Origin: Agrobacterium tumefaciens | Lineage (GTDB): Bacteria > Pseudomonadota > Alphaproteobacteria > Rhizobiales > Rhizobiaceae | Direction: 5' to 3' | Length of the DNA: 64,000 bases | NCBI GenBank assembly: GCA_025559845.1 | Contig: CP048470.1 | Coordinates: 1,044,001-1,108,000, forward strand | Part shown: piece by piece, positions 11,464 through 20,713 of the stretch | Position numbering within the stretch: the stretch's first letter is position 1 | How the letters are laid out: every line of letters begins with the position of its first letter | Program-made: the position numbers and the translations under genes | The notes under the pieces: generated by a model | What the model saw: only the letters and a program-made list of their open reading frames with translations | The model's database searches: none | What the model was told of the DNA's origin: nothing

Positions 11464-12290
11464 GCCTGCCGCGCCTCGATATAGGCCTTGAGGGCTTCCG
11501 GCTGATCCGTCTGAAAAACGCTGATACCGGCATCCATCAAACGGCCCCAGATGCTATCCGGGTCGATCATCGCCTTGTCATCCCGCCATTCGCCGCTTCC
11601 AACCTGGTCAAGCGTGTTGATCCACAGAGCCATATTGGCTTCACGGAAGAGATCCCGATTTTCCGCAATCGTTTCGATGCGATCGAAACGCATCTCGCAC
11701 ATGAACGGTTTGATTTCCGAGAGAAGCGCCATGGTGTCGTGAAACTCGCCGGCAGTGAATTTGGCCATGGCCATGAACGGTACGCCGTCGATATTCTGAT
11801 CCTGTACCCAATCCACTTCATCGCGTGTCATGACGCGTGTTTTCAGATCGACATAAGACGCTGCCTGCATATCGCGTGCGCAAGCAGCGACTTCCGGAAA
11901 AAGACCGCGATCCTTGAGATCGAGATCGGCAAAGATGCGACCGCGAATGATCTCCAGCGCCTGCTTCAGGGTCGGGATGCGCTGATCGGACACTGCCCGG
12001 CCTTCCCCGCCATCATCTTCGCGGAGCGCAATGGCCTGCAACTCCGCCATGGTGAAAGTTTCTGCATCGCGATCGATACCAGCCATACGTAGCAACGTAT
12101 CGTCATGCATGATGAACAGTTCGCCATCAACACTTTTGCGAATGTCGAGCTCAACGATATTGGCACCGACAGCGATCGCCCGTTCGATTGCGGCAAGGCT
12201 GTTTTCAGGCGCCCCGCGCCAGGCACCGCGATGGGCAACGATGGCGGGAGCACGCTTGGGATCGGCGATGTAGTCCTGGTAATGCGTCAT
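11460..12290 (-). CDS. Glycerophosphodiester phosphodiesterase (UgpQ-like)
   Basis: 276-residue GDPD with a TIM-barrel pattern: IVAHRGAWRGAPENSLAAIERA (catalytic His and Arg, ENS), VELDIRKSVDGELFIMHDDTLLR (Glu/Asp metal ligands and second His), LKQALEIIRGRIFADLDLKD and a C-terminal FQTDQPEALKAYI. No signal peptide is seen, so it is cytoplasmic like UgpQ and cleaves imported glycerophosphodiesters to glycerol-3-phosphate plus an alcohol. The ATG at 12290 has AAGGAA upstream. It is the first enzyme gene after the transporter, after a 143-base gap. Confidence 0.88.
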   Translation of the reverse strand: MTHYQDYIADPKRAPAIVAHRGAWRGAPENSLAAIERAIAVGANIVELDIRKSVDGELFIMHDDTLLRMAGIDRDAETFTMAELQAIALREDDGGEGRAVSDQRIPTLKQALEIIRGRIFADLDLKDRGLFPEVAACARDMQAASYVDLKTRVMTRDEVDWVQDQNIDGVPFMAMAKFTAGEFHDTMALLSEIKPFMCEMRFDRIETIAENRDLFREANMALWINTLDQVGSGEWRDDKAMIDPDSIWGRLMDAGISVFQTDQPEALKAYIEARQA

Positions 12291-12433
12291 TTTGTTTTCC
12301 TTGGAAATGTCCAGGCGACAGCCTGAAAAGAAGGCTTGATCCACGACGCTTCGTCAGCCTGCGGCAGGTCACGAGCATCGGGCCGCCGCGCTTTCGCGCT
12401 ATGACCGCGAGAAAGCAGGGCTAAAACTATGGT

Positions 12434-13558
12434 TCAGTGATATTCCTTGATGCCTTCGCACACGATTTCCACCGGCTTCAGGGCACCGGGAATGGCACGA
12501 CCGGTTTCCCCGTCGAAGAGATGCAGGCGCTCGGCTGAGAACGACAGGGATAGTGTCGACAGCGCGCCAATGTCTACGCCAAACGGGGTCGCAATGCGCA
12601 GTTGCTGACCGGCCAGATCCGCCTCGATGATCTCGTGCGAACCAAGATCCTCACGGTAGCGAATTTCCGCTTTGAGAGAACCGCCTGATATGACGACAAC
12701 ATCCTCCGGGCGGATGCCAAGCTGGAAATTGCCTCTACCGTCGTAATTCGCCACGGCCTGCCCGTCCGGCAGGCGCAACGTTGTGCCATCACCCGTCACG
12801 TTTAGAACGTTCATCGGCGGCGCGCCGATGAATTTCGCGACGAAGACCGATGCTGGGTGATGATAGATTTCCTTCGGCGTGCCGAACTGCTCAACTCGAC
12901 CCTTGTTCAGGACGAGAATGCGATCGGCCAATGTCATCGCCTCCACCTGATCATGGGTGACGAAGACACTGGTTGCGCCGATGCGACGATGCAATTCAGC
13001 AAGTTCGACACGCATATCGTGACGCAACTGCGCATCAAGGTTGGAAAGAGGCTCATCGAACAGCAAAACGCCGGGCTCGCGAATGATCGCCCGTCCGATT
13101 GCGACACGCTGGCGCTGACCGCCCGAAAGCTGGCTTGGCTTGCGGGCAAGCAGATCGGCAAGGCCAAGAGTCTTAGCGACAGTGGCGACCCGCTCTGCAC
13201 GCTCGGCCTTCGAAACGCCTGCGACCTTGAGACTGTAGGCCATGTTCTGTGCGACGGTCATATGCGGATAAAGCGCATAGTTCTGGAACACCATGGCACA
13301 ACCACGATGCTTCGGCTCGAGATCCTGGACCTCGCGTCCACCGATCATGATCTTGCCACCGCTGACCCGCTCAAGGCCGGCGATCATCTGCAAAAGTGTG
13401 GACTTGCCGCAGCCGGACGGACCCAGAACAACGGTAAACTCGCCCGGTCGCAGGGCCACATCAAGCGGCGGAATGACGACCGTCTTGGCATCATAGGCCT
13501 TGGTGACCCCGATGAGTTCGATATCAGCCGCTGCGGCACCTTTAGCAATCGCGGTCAT
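12434..13558 (-). CDS. ABC transporter ATP-binding protein (UgpC/MalK family)
   Basis: 374-residue ATPase with Walker A GPSGCGKST, signature LSGGQRQRVAIGRAI, Walker B LLFDEPLSNLDAQLR and switch His VTHDQVEAMT, followed by a C-terminal OB-fold (TOBE) domain containing LGIRPEDVVV. This is the MalK/UgpC layout, which serves carbohydrate and glycerophosphate importers. It starts 3 bases after the permease stop. The C-terminal domain may receive regulatory signals as in MalK. Confidence 0.9.
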   Translation of the reverse strand: MTAIAKGAAAADIELIGVTKAYDAKTVVIPPLDVALRPGEFTVVLGPSGCGKSTLLQMIAGLERVSGGKIMIGGREVQDLEPKHRGCAMVFQNYALYPHMTVAQNMAYSLKVAGVSKAERAERVATVAKTLGLADLLARKPSQLSGGQRQRVAIGRAIIREPGVLLFDEPLSNLDAQLRHDMRVELAELHRRIGATSVFVTHDQVEAMTLADRILVLNKGRVEQFGTPKEIYHHPASVFVAKFIGAPPMNVLNVTGDGTTLRLPDGQAVANYDGRGNFQLGIRPEDVVVISGGSLKAEIRYREDLGSHEIIEADLAGQQLRIATPFGVDIGALSTLSLSFSAERLHLFDGETGRAIPGALKPVEIVCEGIKEYH

Positions 13559-13561
13559 TGG

Positions 13562-14479
13562 TCATTTCTCCGAGAGAACGAGGCCCTGAACGAGAAAGCG
13601 CTGCAAAAGTGCGATCATCGAAAGGGGAATAAGGCATACGAGTACGGCACCGGCCATAATCATCGGGTAATCGGGAACCTGCCCATCATTGTCGGGCACG
13701 AGGCGGGCAAGGCCCACCACCGCCGTTTGCATGTCCGGCGTCGAAGCGCCCACCAGCGGCCACAGATACTGCGTCCAGCCGCTGAGAAAGGTCAGGACGA
13801 ACAGGGAGGCAACACTGGTGCGGGCAAGCGGCAGAAGGATATCGAACAGAAAACGGATCGGCCCTGCCCCATCCATACGCGCCGCCTTGAACAGATCCTT
13901 GGGCAGCGTCATGAAAAACTGTCGAAACAGGAAAGTACCCGTTCCATGCGCCACCAATGGCGCGACCAGGCCCAGATGCGTATTGAGCACGCTGAGTTCG
14001 AGATGCACCGGTGCGCCGAACATGCTGGTAATGAGGGTATTGAGCCCGGTCACATCCAGCACCGCATTGAGCGGAGAGAAGATGTTGGACGCGACCTGGT
14101 AGGTGGTGATCACACGAATATCGAGAGGTAGCATGATCGTTGCAAGGATCAGCGCAAATATCACCCCTGCCCACCGTACGCGGAAATAGACGATCGCATA
14201 GGCCGACAGGAACGACAGCGCACACGTGGCGAATGCGTTGGAGAAAGCCACGATCAGGCTGTTGAGCATCTGGACCGGGATGCGCGTGTCTTTGATGACC
14301 TTGCCGACATTGGTGAAAAACTCGCCACCCGGATACCAGGCAAGCCCGTTGCGCAGCAGGAATTCATAGGACTGCGAGGCAGTAGACAGCGTGAGATAAA
14401 GCGGTCCGACAATATAGACGATCCCGATGAACAGCAGGATGCTGGCAACGATGTTGATGGAGCGTGCATTCTCGATCAT
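13562..14479 (-). CDS. ABC transporter permease (UgpE/MalG type)
   Basis: 305 residues, about six membrane spans, first one IVASILLFIGIVYIVGPLYL. The EAA loop reads KAARMDGAGPIRFLFDILLPLARTSVAS, and the protein ends in a hydrophobic segment plus a short tail as in MalG/UgpE. It pairs with the permease encoded 4 bases upstream. Substrate class follows from the associated GDPD: glycerol-3-phosphate, glycerophosphodiesters or a related phosphate ester. Confidence 0.88.
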   Translation of the reverse strand: MIENARSINIVASILLFIGIVYIVGPLYLTLSTASQSYEFLLRNGLAWYPGGEFFTNVGKVIKDTRIPVQMLNSLIVAFSNAFATCALSFLSAYAIVYFRVRWAGVIFALILATIMLPLDIRVITTYQVASNIFSPLNAVLDVTGLNTLITSMFGAPVHLELSVLNTHLGLVAPLVAHGTGTFLFRQFFMTLPKDLFKAARMDGAGPIRFLFDILLPLARTSVASLFVLTFLSGWTQYLWPLVGASTPDMQTAVVGLARLVPDNDGQVPDYPMIMAGAVLVCLIPLSMIALLQRFLVQGLVLSEK

Positions 14480-14482
14480 TTT

Positions 14483-15373
14483 TCAGCGCTCGTAGTTGAT
14501 GCGTCGGCCGATGAAGAGGAACTGGCAGGCCGCGATGAGAATAACGAAGACCATGAGGATCGCGGTCTGCGTGGAAGCACCTGAGAGGTCATACCCCCTG
14601 AAACCGTCGACGTAGATCTTGTAGACCATCAGGGTCGTGGAGCCGCCCGGACCGCCACCGGTGATCGTGTCGATCAGGGCGAAGACCGACGTGATGCTTT
14701 CGGTAAATTCCAGAACGAACGTCAGAAACAGTTGCGGCATGATGAGCGGAAGCTGCACATCGGCGATACGCCGCCACGGGCCAGCGCCATCCATTGCCGC
14801 AGCCTGATACATGGTGTGCGGAATGGACCGCAGACCGGCAAGCAGGATGACGAAATTGAACGGAATGCCGCTCCAGACATGTGCCGCCACCAGCGTGATA
14901 AAGGCGTCCGTGCCATCGATACCCGGGTTCCAAAGGCCGGGAAACAGTCCGTTGAGCGGCGCCATGATGCCGACAAACGGATTGAAGATGAAGGCAAAGA
15001 CAACGCCGATCGAAGCACCAGCGATACCCTTTGGCCAGACGAGAATGTTGCGCGCCGGCAGCGACATGCGGATCTTGCGGTCGGCGGCGATTGCCAGCAT
15101 CAACGGCACCGCAACGGCAAGCGACGACGCCGTCAACATGAAGATGATCGTCCGCCAGCCGGCAATCCAGAACTCCGGGTCAGACAGGACGCGGGAGAAA
15201 TTCTCGAATCCAACGAATTGCGAACCGCCGCCGAACGGCTGTTCCAGGTAAAAGGACCAGTAAAAGGCCTGAAAAACAGGCACGTAAAAAAACAGCAGGA
15301 TCAGCAACATCAGGGGCGCCACCAACAGGATAGGCAGCCAGCGATTGCTGAACAGGAAAGAATCCGACGACAT
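14483..15373 (-). CDS. ABC transporter permease (UgpA/MalF type)
   Basis: 296 residues with six predicted spans (LPILLVAPLMLLILLFFYVP is the first), an EAA loop QAAAMDGAGPWRRIADVQLPLIMPQ and the segment GGPGGSTTLMVYKIYVDGF common in UgpA-like permeases. It forms a heterodimer with the following UgpE-type permease. It lies about 70 bases after the binding-protein gene. Confidence 0.88.
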   Translation of the reverse strand: MSSDSFLFSNRWLPILLVAPLMLLILLFFYVPVFQAFYWSFYLEQPFGGGSQFVGFENFSRVLSDPEFWIAGWRTIIFMLTASSLAVAVPLMLAIAADRKIRMSLPARNILVWPKGIAGASIGVVFAFIFNPFVGIMAPLNGLFPGLWNPGIDGTDAFITLVAAHVWSGIPFNFVILLAGLRSIPHTMYQAAAMDGAGPWRRIADVQLPLIMPQLFLTFVLEFTESITSVFALIDTITGGGPGGSTTLMVYKIYVDGFRGYDLSGASTQTAILMVFVILIAACQFLFIGRRINYER

Positions 15374-15444
15374 GGAAAAAGTCCCAGAACAGGAGACAGG
15401 TGCGGGACGGCACTGCGCCCCACACCGCGGATGCTAGGCTTGGA

Positions 15445-16755
15445 TCAAGGCAGCGTCTTACCCTTGTAGGTCTGCTCGAACCGACGCAGCAACTGGTCGC
15501 CACGCGTCTTGGCGTTATCGAGCGCCACCTGCATGGTCTGCCGTCCTGCGAAGGCTTTTTGCGTCTCTTCCATGAAGACTTCGCGGAACTGGACGTAGAA
15601 ACCGAGGCGAATGCCACGTGTATCTGGCGTCGAGGGCTGATCCATGGACGCCACACCAACCTTCGCAGTGGCATATTTGGGTGAATTTGCCTCGTTGCTT
15701 TTGGCAATCTCATCAACGACGTCCGTCGTCACCGGGACGTAGCCGGTCGCCGCGGTGAAGAACATCTGCTGTTCAGGGCGACGCAGGAAGTCGAGGAACG
15801 ACTTGGCCGCTTCGATCTCGGCCTTGTCATGCCCCTTCATGACATAGATGGACGCACCGCCGACAAAGGTGTTGTGACGCTCGTAGCCCTTGTACATTGG
15901 CGCCATATCGACCGTCAGTTCGTATTTGCCCTCAAACGCCTTGGCGGCGGCGGTGTATGAGCCTGATGAACCTTCCATCATCGCGCATTCGCCGGCATTG
16001 AAAGCCGCTGCATATTTACCGGCCTTGGTGTCAGCATCCAGCCTGACGAGCCCTTCATTTCGCCACTCGACGAGATTGGCGAGATGCTTGGCGGCAAAGG
16101 TCGTGTTGATGACATATTCAGCGTCGAGACCATCATAGCCATTGTGCTTGGTCGCAATCGGCAGACCGTGACGCGCCGAGAACTGCTCCACCACACGCCA
16201 GGTGTCGCCATCCGTAACGAAGGGGCATGCATGGCCGGCGGCTTTCAGCTTGCGAGCTGCATCAATAACCTCTTCCCAGTTCGTCGGCGTCTGCATGACG
16301 CCCGCCTTCTCCAGTTCCGTCTTGTTCGTGTAGAACAGAAGTGTCGAAGAGTTGTAGGGCTGTGCGAACAGCTTGCCACCGGATGTTTCGTAATAGGCGC
16401 GTGCGCCGCCGATGTAATTATCCCACTTCACATCAGGCATCAGATCCTGAACCGGCTCGACGGCATCGGATAACATAAGGTCCAGAGTGCCAGCGTCGAA
16501 AAACTGGATGAGAACCGGATGGTTCTTGGCGCGATAGGCGGCGATCGCTTTCTGCATCGACACTTCATAGCTGCCCTGCCCCACACAATTGACCTTGTGC
16601 TCATTCTGCGCCGCGTTGAAGGCATCGCACTGCGCCTTTATGGCAGTCTCGACAGGGCCGGTATTGCCATACCAGAACTCAATATTGGTGGCCTGCGCCG
16701 CGCTGGCACATCCGAGAAGTGCGACAGTCGCCGCCAAAGTGAACTTTTTCATCAT
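15445..16755 (-). CDS. ABC transporter extracellular binding protein (UgpB-like)
   Basis: 436-residue family 1 solute-binding protein with a signal peptide (MMKKFTLAATVALLGCASAAQA). The mature part starts TNIEFWYGNTGPVETAIKAQ, typical of UgpB-like proteins, and has MMEGSSGSYTAAAK and a C-terminal SFLDFLRRPEQQMFFTAATGYVPVT. It is the first gene of the operon, with a GAGGG site before ATG 16755. A perfect palindrome 56 bases upstream of its start is the likely ROK operator. Confidence 0.9.
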   Translation of the reverse strand: MMKKFTLAATVALLGCASAAQATNIEFWYGNTGPVETAIKAQCDAFNAAQNEHKVNCVGQGSYEVSMQKAIAAYRAKNHPVLIQFFDAGTLDLMLSDAVEPVQDLMPDVKWDNYIGGARAYYETSGGKLFAQPYNSSTLLFYTNKTELEKAGVMQTPTNWEEVIDAARKLKAAGHACPFVTDGDTWRVVEQFSARHGLPIATKHNGYDGLDAEYVINTTFAAKHLANLVEWRNEGLVRLDADTKAGKYAAAFNAGECAMMEGSSGSYTAAAKAFEGKYELTVDMAPMYKGYERHNTFVGGASIYVMKGHDKAEIEAAKSFLDFLRRPEQQMFFTAATGYVPVTTDVVDEIAKSNEANSPKYATAKVGVASMDQPSTPDTRGIRLGFYVQFREVFMEETQKAFAGRQTMQVALDNAKTRGDQLLRRFEQTYKGKTLP

Positions 16756-16810
16756 GCCCTCGCTGATTTTGCGGCGAGCCTGTCTGGCCCTGCCTGCGAT
16801 GGCGGATTAC

Positions 16811-16825
16811 TACACTTTATGTGTA
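16811..16825. promoter_or_regulatory. Palindromic box 1, candidate ROK operator at the ugp-like promoter
   Basis: TACAC-TTTAT-GTGTA is a perfect 5+5 palindrome with a 5-base centre, 56 bases upstream of the binding-protein start. A near-identical box overlaps the regulator start at 16914. Two copies in one divergent gap, next to a ROK regulator, support an operator role; binding itself is inferred. Confidence 0.6.
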
Positions 16826-16913
16826 ACAATTAGATGACAAAGCAATATGCTTGAAAACACACAACTTTGGTTATAAGTGCTGAAATCAACACGACTGAAC
16901 GTATGATATAAAA

Positions 16914-16928
16914 TACACTTTATGGGTA
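16914..16928. promoter_or_regulatory. Palindromic box 2, overlapping the ROK regulator start
   Basis: TACAC-TTTAT-GGGTA differs from box 1 by one base. The first possible ATG of the regulator (16922) lies inside it, so binding here would block the gene's own start region: simple autoregulation. If translation begins at ATG 16943 instead, the box is in the 5' leader. Confidence 0.55.
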
Positions 16929-18100
16929 AGCCTTTGACGACAATGGGAGCCTATAGCGCAGAAGCCCTGATCCCCGAGCGTTTTCGCCGTACGGGCGAGG
17001 TGGATGTTGTATCTCCCAATGAACGGCGGCTGCTGCAGCTCATTTGGCGAAACCCGGGCATCTCGCGTTCGGAAATCACCGGACATACGGATCTCACGCA
17101 GCAATCCGTACATCGCATCCTCGACCAGCTATCGGACCGTGGAATTATATTGCTGGGCTCGGCCAAACCGGGAATGGGCCGCGGCCAGCCAAGCCCGATG
17201 CTGCGCCTGAACGGGGCGCATGCTTATGCCTGCGGCATCTCGGTCAACACGGATGTGATTGGCATTTGCATTACGGATTTCGCCGGAAAGACCCTGGGCG
17301 AGCGCGAAGTAACGCTACGCGAAACAACCATGAGCCAGGCATTGCAGCTCGTGAAACAGCAGGTCAGAGACCTGCAAAGGCAAAACGACCTCAAGGACGA
17401 AAATTTCTTCGGGACCGGCTTTGCCATCGCCGGCTACCACATCGATGGCACCCGTCACAATGCACCGCTTCCTCTCCATGAATGGTCGCTGATCGAGCTT
17501 GGGCCAATCATCGCCGACCTGTTCGACCGGCCGGCTTGGGTCATCAATGGCGGCAAGTCGGGTGCGATAGCCGAATCCATGTTCGGGGCTGGCCGATTCA
17601 TCCGGCACTTCGCATATCTGAGTTTCAACTACGGTTTTGGCGGCGGCGTCATCAGCGATGGAGAACTTCTGCAGGGCGGCAACGGCAATGCAGGCGAATT
17701 CTCCGGCATGTTCGACGCGGAGGAATCGGAACGTCGCCCGGCGCTCCAATATCTGATCGACCGGCTGAACCGAAACGGCATCAACGTGCCCTCGATCCAC
17801 TACATGCGCCGAAACTTCGATCGGAACTGGCCAGGCGTCAGCGAATGGCTGGAAGAAACGACGCCCGCCTATAACCGCCTCATCAATGCCATTCGCGCCG
17901 TGATCGATCCGCAAGCGATCGTATTTGGTGGCCAGATCCCCCCAGACCTCGCCCGCATGATGATCGACAGATCGAAACTCTTCGACCGCCCACGATATGG
18001 CGTTCACCGTCCCGGACCTAAGCTGATCGTATCGGAAATCGCAACCGACGCTCCAGCCATCGGCGCCGCCATCATGCCCTTCCGCCGAACATTTTACTAG
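16922..18100 (+). CDS. ROK-family transcriptional regulator
   Basis: 392 residues: an N-terminal winged helix-turn-helix (NERRLLQLIWRNPGISRSEITGHTDLTQQSVHRILDQL) and a C-terminal ROK sugar-kinase-like domain (FGTGFAIAGY, FNYGFGGGVISDGELLQGGNGNAGEFSG). The usual ROK zinc motif C-x-C-x4-C after GNAGE is not seen, so ligand or metal handling may differ from NagC/Mlc. It is divergent from the ugp-like operon and the two palindromes in the gap make it the likely regulator. ATG 16943 is an alternative start; neither ATG has a good ribosome site. Confidence 0.85.
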   Translation: MGKPLTTMGAYSAEALIPERFRRTGEVDVVSPNERRLLQLIWRNPGISRSEITGHTDLTQQSVHRILDQLSDRGIILLGSAKPGMGRGQPSPMLRLNGAHAYACGISVNTDVIGICITDFAGKTLGEREVTLRETTMSQALQLVKQQVRDLQRQNDLKDENFFGTGFAIAGYHIDGTRHNAPLPLHEWSLIELGPIIADLFDRPAWVINGGKSGAIAESMFGAGRFIRHFAYLSFNYGFGGGVISDGELLQGGNGNAGEFSGMFDAEESERRPALQYLIDRLNRNGINVPSIHYMRRNFDRNWPGVSEWLEETTPAYNRLINAIRAVIDPQAIVFGGQIPPDLARMMIDRSKLFDRPRYGVHRPGPKLIVSEIATDAPAIGAAIMPFRRTFY

Positions 18101-18297
18101 CGCAGAACCCGACGTTTCGGCGCCAATGCATTCCCCGTCAAAACAACGGCCTTGCCTGCTGGCGGCGATGGAAATCGGCATGGCACAGAAACATTTCCAT
18201 GAGCGACGAGAATTTGTGACGCAGATATGAAATACCCCTTGTCAGTCCCGCTATTGATGTTTAAGAGGGGCCCGCACGACGCAAGCGTTGTGCCCGC

Positions 18298-18387
18298 GGA
18301 GAGGTGGCAGAGTGGTCGAATGCACCGCACTCGAAATGCGGCATACGGGCAACCGTATCGTGGGTTCGAATCCCACCCTCTCCGCCA
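18298..18387 (+). tRNA. tRNA-Ser (anticodon CGA)
   Basis: 90 nt including encoded CCA. Acceptor stem GGAGAGG pairs with CCTCTCC at 18377-18383. The anticodon stem CCGCA/TGCGG encloses CTCGAAA, with anticodon CGA at 18332-18334 (reads UCG). A long variable arm (CATACGGGCAACCGTAT) and T-arm TGGGTTCGAATCCCA identify a class II serine tRNA. Confidence 0.97.
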
Positions 18388-18724
18388 TAATCAACGCTAA
18401 GGCGTAATTTCCAAACTAATTTGATTCACGGCGTGGTCGCAAAGGTTTTTCCATCAGCCGCACGAACTCACGGTGAGGGCGCAGGCCATCCGTTGATCGA
18501 CTTAGCCGAATAGCTCTCACATACGGCATAGAGGCTGAAGCGCGTTCAGAACGTCAGTGCGTTGGCTGTCATCCTATCCCCCAAGAGTGGAATAATCAAA
18601 ATCGCTACGCAAGCGACAGTGTTTCCGTGATCCATATGAACGACGACATCTGGCCATTGCCTCTTGTGGCTAAGGCGCTATCATGACGGTGCTATTGGAC
18701 GGTTAGCTTTGGGAGGAGCGATAC
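18388..18724. other. Intergenic region after tRNA-Ser
   Basis: 337 bases with no supported gene. A small hairpin (ACGC-TAAG-GCGT) just after the tRNA followed by AATTT could end its transcript. No second copy of the tRNA 3' end was seen in the window, so there is no sign of an integration site pair. Confidence 0.4.
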
Positions 18725-19096
18725 GTGAGACGCATGTGGCCAGACGAATTTGCCTTTCTGCTTGACGGCGCGGAAGAGGTAGACCTGAATATTCCACCGG
18801 TGGCACACGAAGATGGCTCGCCAGGAAAAGCGACATCAAGAAAAGCCCTGAAAGCCCGGATCAGCCAGCAGGATTTCGAAAAGATTTGGTCTCTCGCAGA
18901 GGCCCGCTATCGGCTGGACGGCAAGTTTTCGGGTAAAGCCATTACACTCATCGCCAACAATCCCCATTACCAGAAATGGCATCCTGCCGACGGCGGGAGC
19001 GTCGAAAACATGTCTGATAGTGGTCACAAATACACGACGAACTACGTCATCGTGCATTTCCTCATGGATGACGTTCGCGAACCAGTCGAAGCGTGA
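18725..19096 (+). CDS. Small conserved-looking protein, function unknown
   Basis: 123 residues from a GTG start with GGGAGGAG at good spacing. No signal peptide or membrane span. Mixed composition with an acidic N-terminus (LDGAEEVDLNIPP), a helical middle (ISQQDFEKIWSLAEARYRL) and HKYTTNYVIVHFLMDD near the end. I do not recognise a family. It lies between tRNA-Ser and rtcB on the same strand but about 390 bases before rtcB, so it is probably a separate transcript. Confidence 0.55.
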   Translation: MRRMWPDEFAFLLDGAEEVDLNIPPVAHEDGSPGKATSRKALKARISQQDFEKIWSLAEARYRLDGKFSGKAITLIANNPHYQKWHPADGGSVENMSDSGHKYTTNYVIVHFLMDDVREPVEA

Positions 19097-19365
19097 GGTT
19101 TTTCACGTGGTGGCCCCTGCCGATGGCTGGAAGACCACTTCCGATACCTTAAGACGATGCATTCATAAACTCAGCAGCGCCGGATAACTCCTTGGCGCTG
19201 CTTTGATTGGCTATTCCACCATCGCCGGAGCGGAGCGTAACGTATCGATGCCGTAGAAATCGGCGGGCCGAGAGATCAATCCGAATTGGTCGCCAAAGAG
19301 TTGCATTTTTTTCGAACTCGCATATAAGCGACACAACTTTAATTTTCTGGAAGGGGAGCGGACCG

Positions 19366-19407
19366 ATGCAAAATATCTCTTCTCGCCCCATTGGGGTCTC
19401 GATCTAA
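19366..19407 (+). CDS. Possible 13-codon leader peptide upstream of rtcB
   Basis: ATG at 19366 is preceded by GGAAGGGGAGCG, the best ribosome site in the region, and encodes MQNISSRPIGVSI then TAA. A CCCC-ATT-GGGG stem lies inside it and a CTCAGT-TTGT-ACTGAG hairpin begins directly at its stop (19408-19423). rtcB follows 80 bases later with a poor ribosome site. That layout resembles translation-controlled leaders, but this is inference. Confidence 0.35.
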   Translation: MQNISSRPIGVSI

Positions 19408-19486
19408 CTCAGTTTGTACTGAGATTGATCGTTCGAACTGCCTTCAAAAAAGGCAAATAGCGAACACCCATCCAGAGTTTACTAAT

Positions 19487-20713
19487 ATGGGCAATTTTTC
19501 CGAGGATGCTTCGGCATCCCCTCAGTCGGCATGTTCGCCGACTACAATACATCTTCACTTCTCAAACAGAAGCTGGATCGACGGCGCAGCCCTCGACCAA
19601 CTTGAAAAAATGGCGCAGTTGCCGGGTGTTAAAACCCTCGCGGCCTTTCCTGATCTGCATCCGGGGAAATACGGCGCGACTGGTGTCGCCCTTCTTTCCG
19701 AGAAGTTGCATCCGCTATTGATCGGTAACGACATCGGCTGCGGGATGTCTTTTTTTGAACTTGATCTTCCAACCCGGAAACTAAAACTGGACAAAGCAGC
19801 AAACCGCCTCCGACGCCTGGACACCGTCACAACTGACAGTCCATCAGTCAGGCTCGAAGAACTTGGTTTGCCAGACGACCTCTTCCCAAATGCATTGGGG
19901 ACGATAGGCGGGGGCAACCACTTTTGTGAATTGCAGGCCGTGGAAAGCCTGAACACCGAAACCGACGCGACACCCATGGATAAGCAGAAGCTTTATCTTC
20001 TGGTCCATTCTGGTTCCCGCAGCTTCGGTACGGATGTGTTTTCCAACGTTCTCTCAAGTAGTTCTGATGACCTGACAAAGGGACTTGATCCACTGGCTGA
20101 GAGCGCAGTTCATTGGCTGGACAAGCACAACCAATGCTTGACGTGGGCATCGCTCAATCGTCGTTTGATCGCTGAAAAAGCGGCATCCCTGCTCAACGCC
20201 GACATTCGACTAGTGACAGATATACCGCACAACCTTGTCCGGCGGGTTAAGGATGGCTTCGTCCATTACAAGGGAGCGGCTGCAGTGATGCCCGGAGAGC
20301 TTGCGCCGATCGCAGGATCACGGGCAACGCTCAGCTACATCGTAAAAGCCACCAGCAAAGTCACCTGCTCCCTGGGAGGAATATCTCATGGTGCCGGCCG
20401 AAAATATGACCGCGCCACAATGCATGGCCGCATCGGCAAAACTCGCTCCGAGCGTGATCAGCTATTACGAAATGACTGGGGTGGCATCGCGATCTGCGAT
20501 GATCGAGATCTTATCGTCGAGGAAGCCTCATCGGCCTACAAGGATGCAACGCAGGTTGTTGCAGATCTTAAGGCGGCGGGCTTGATTGACAGTCTCGCTT
20601 CCTTGCGGCCGCTTATAACCTACAAGAAAGCAATAGGAGAGGACAGGATCGTCCACCATACCGACAAGCCAAATCATCGTCGCGAAGGAGGTCGCAAGCA
20701 TGAACGATATTGA
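19487..20713 (+). CDS. rtcB: RtcB-family RNA ligase paired with PrfH (RtcB2 type)
   Basis: About 408 residues. RtcB joins RNA 2',3'-cyclic phosphate or 3'-phosphate ends to 5'-OH ends using GTP and Mn. Metal-site motifs are present: FPDLHPGKYGATG, LIGNDIGCGM (Asp/Cys ligands), GGGNHFCELQ and LVHSGSRSFG; the guanylylated His lies in GISHGAGRKYDR. It is compact compared with the housekeeping type, as expected of the RtcB form found with PrfH. ATG 19487 is chosen; a TTG at 19391 is also in frame. It overlaps prfH by 14 bases. In bacteria this pair has been reported to rescue ribosomes cut in the 16S decoding centre and reseal the RNA. Confidence 0.88.
   Translation: MGNFSEDASASPQSACSPTTIHLHFSNRSWIDGAALDQLEKMAQLPGVKTLAAFPDLHPGKYGATGVALLSEKLHPLLIGNDIGCGMSFFELDLPTRKLKLDKAANRLRRLDTVTTDSPSVRLEELGLPDDLFPNALGTIGGGNHFCELQAVESLNTETDATPMDKQKLYLLVHSGSRSFGTDVFSNVLSSSSDDLTKGLDPLAESAVHWLDKHNQCLTWASLNRRLIAEKAASLLNADIRLVTDIPHNLVRRVKDGFVHYKGAAAVMPGELAPIAGSRATLSYIVKATSKVTCSLGGISHGAGRKYDRATMHGRIGKTRSERDQLLRNDWGGIAICDDRDLIVEEASSAYKDATQVVADLKAAGLIDSLASLRPLITYKKAIGEDRIVHHTDKPNHRREGGRKHERY

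Noticed and set aside
19285..19320. Sigma-54 promoter before rtcB, as in enteric rtcBA
   Set aside because: The only GG...GC pair has the wrong spacing, and no RtcR-type activator gene is nearby.
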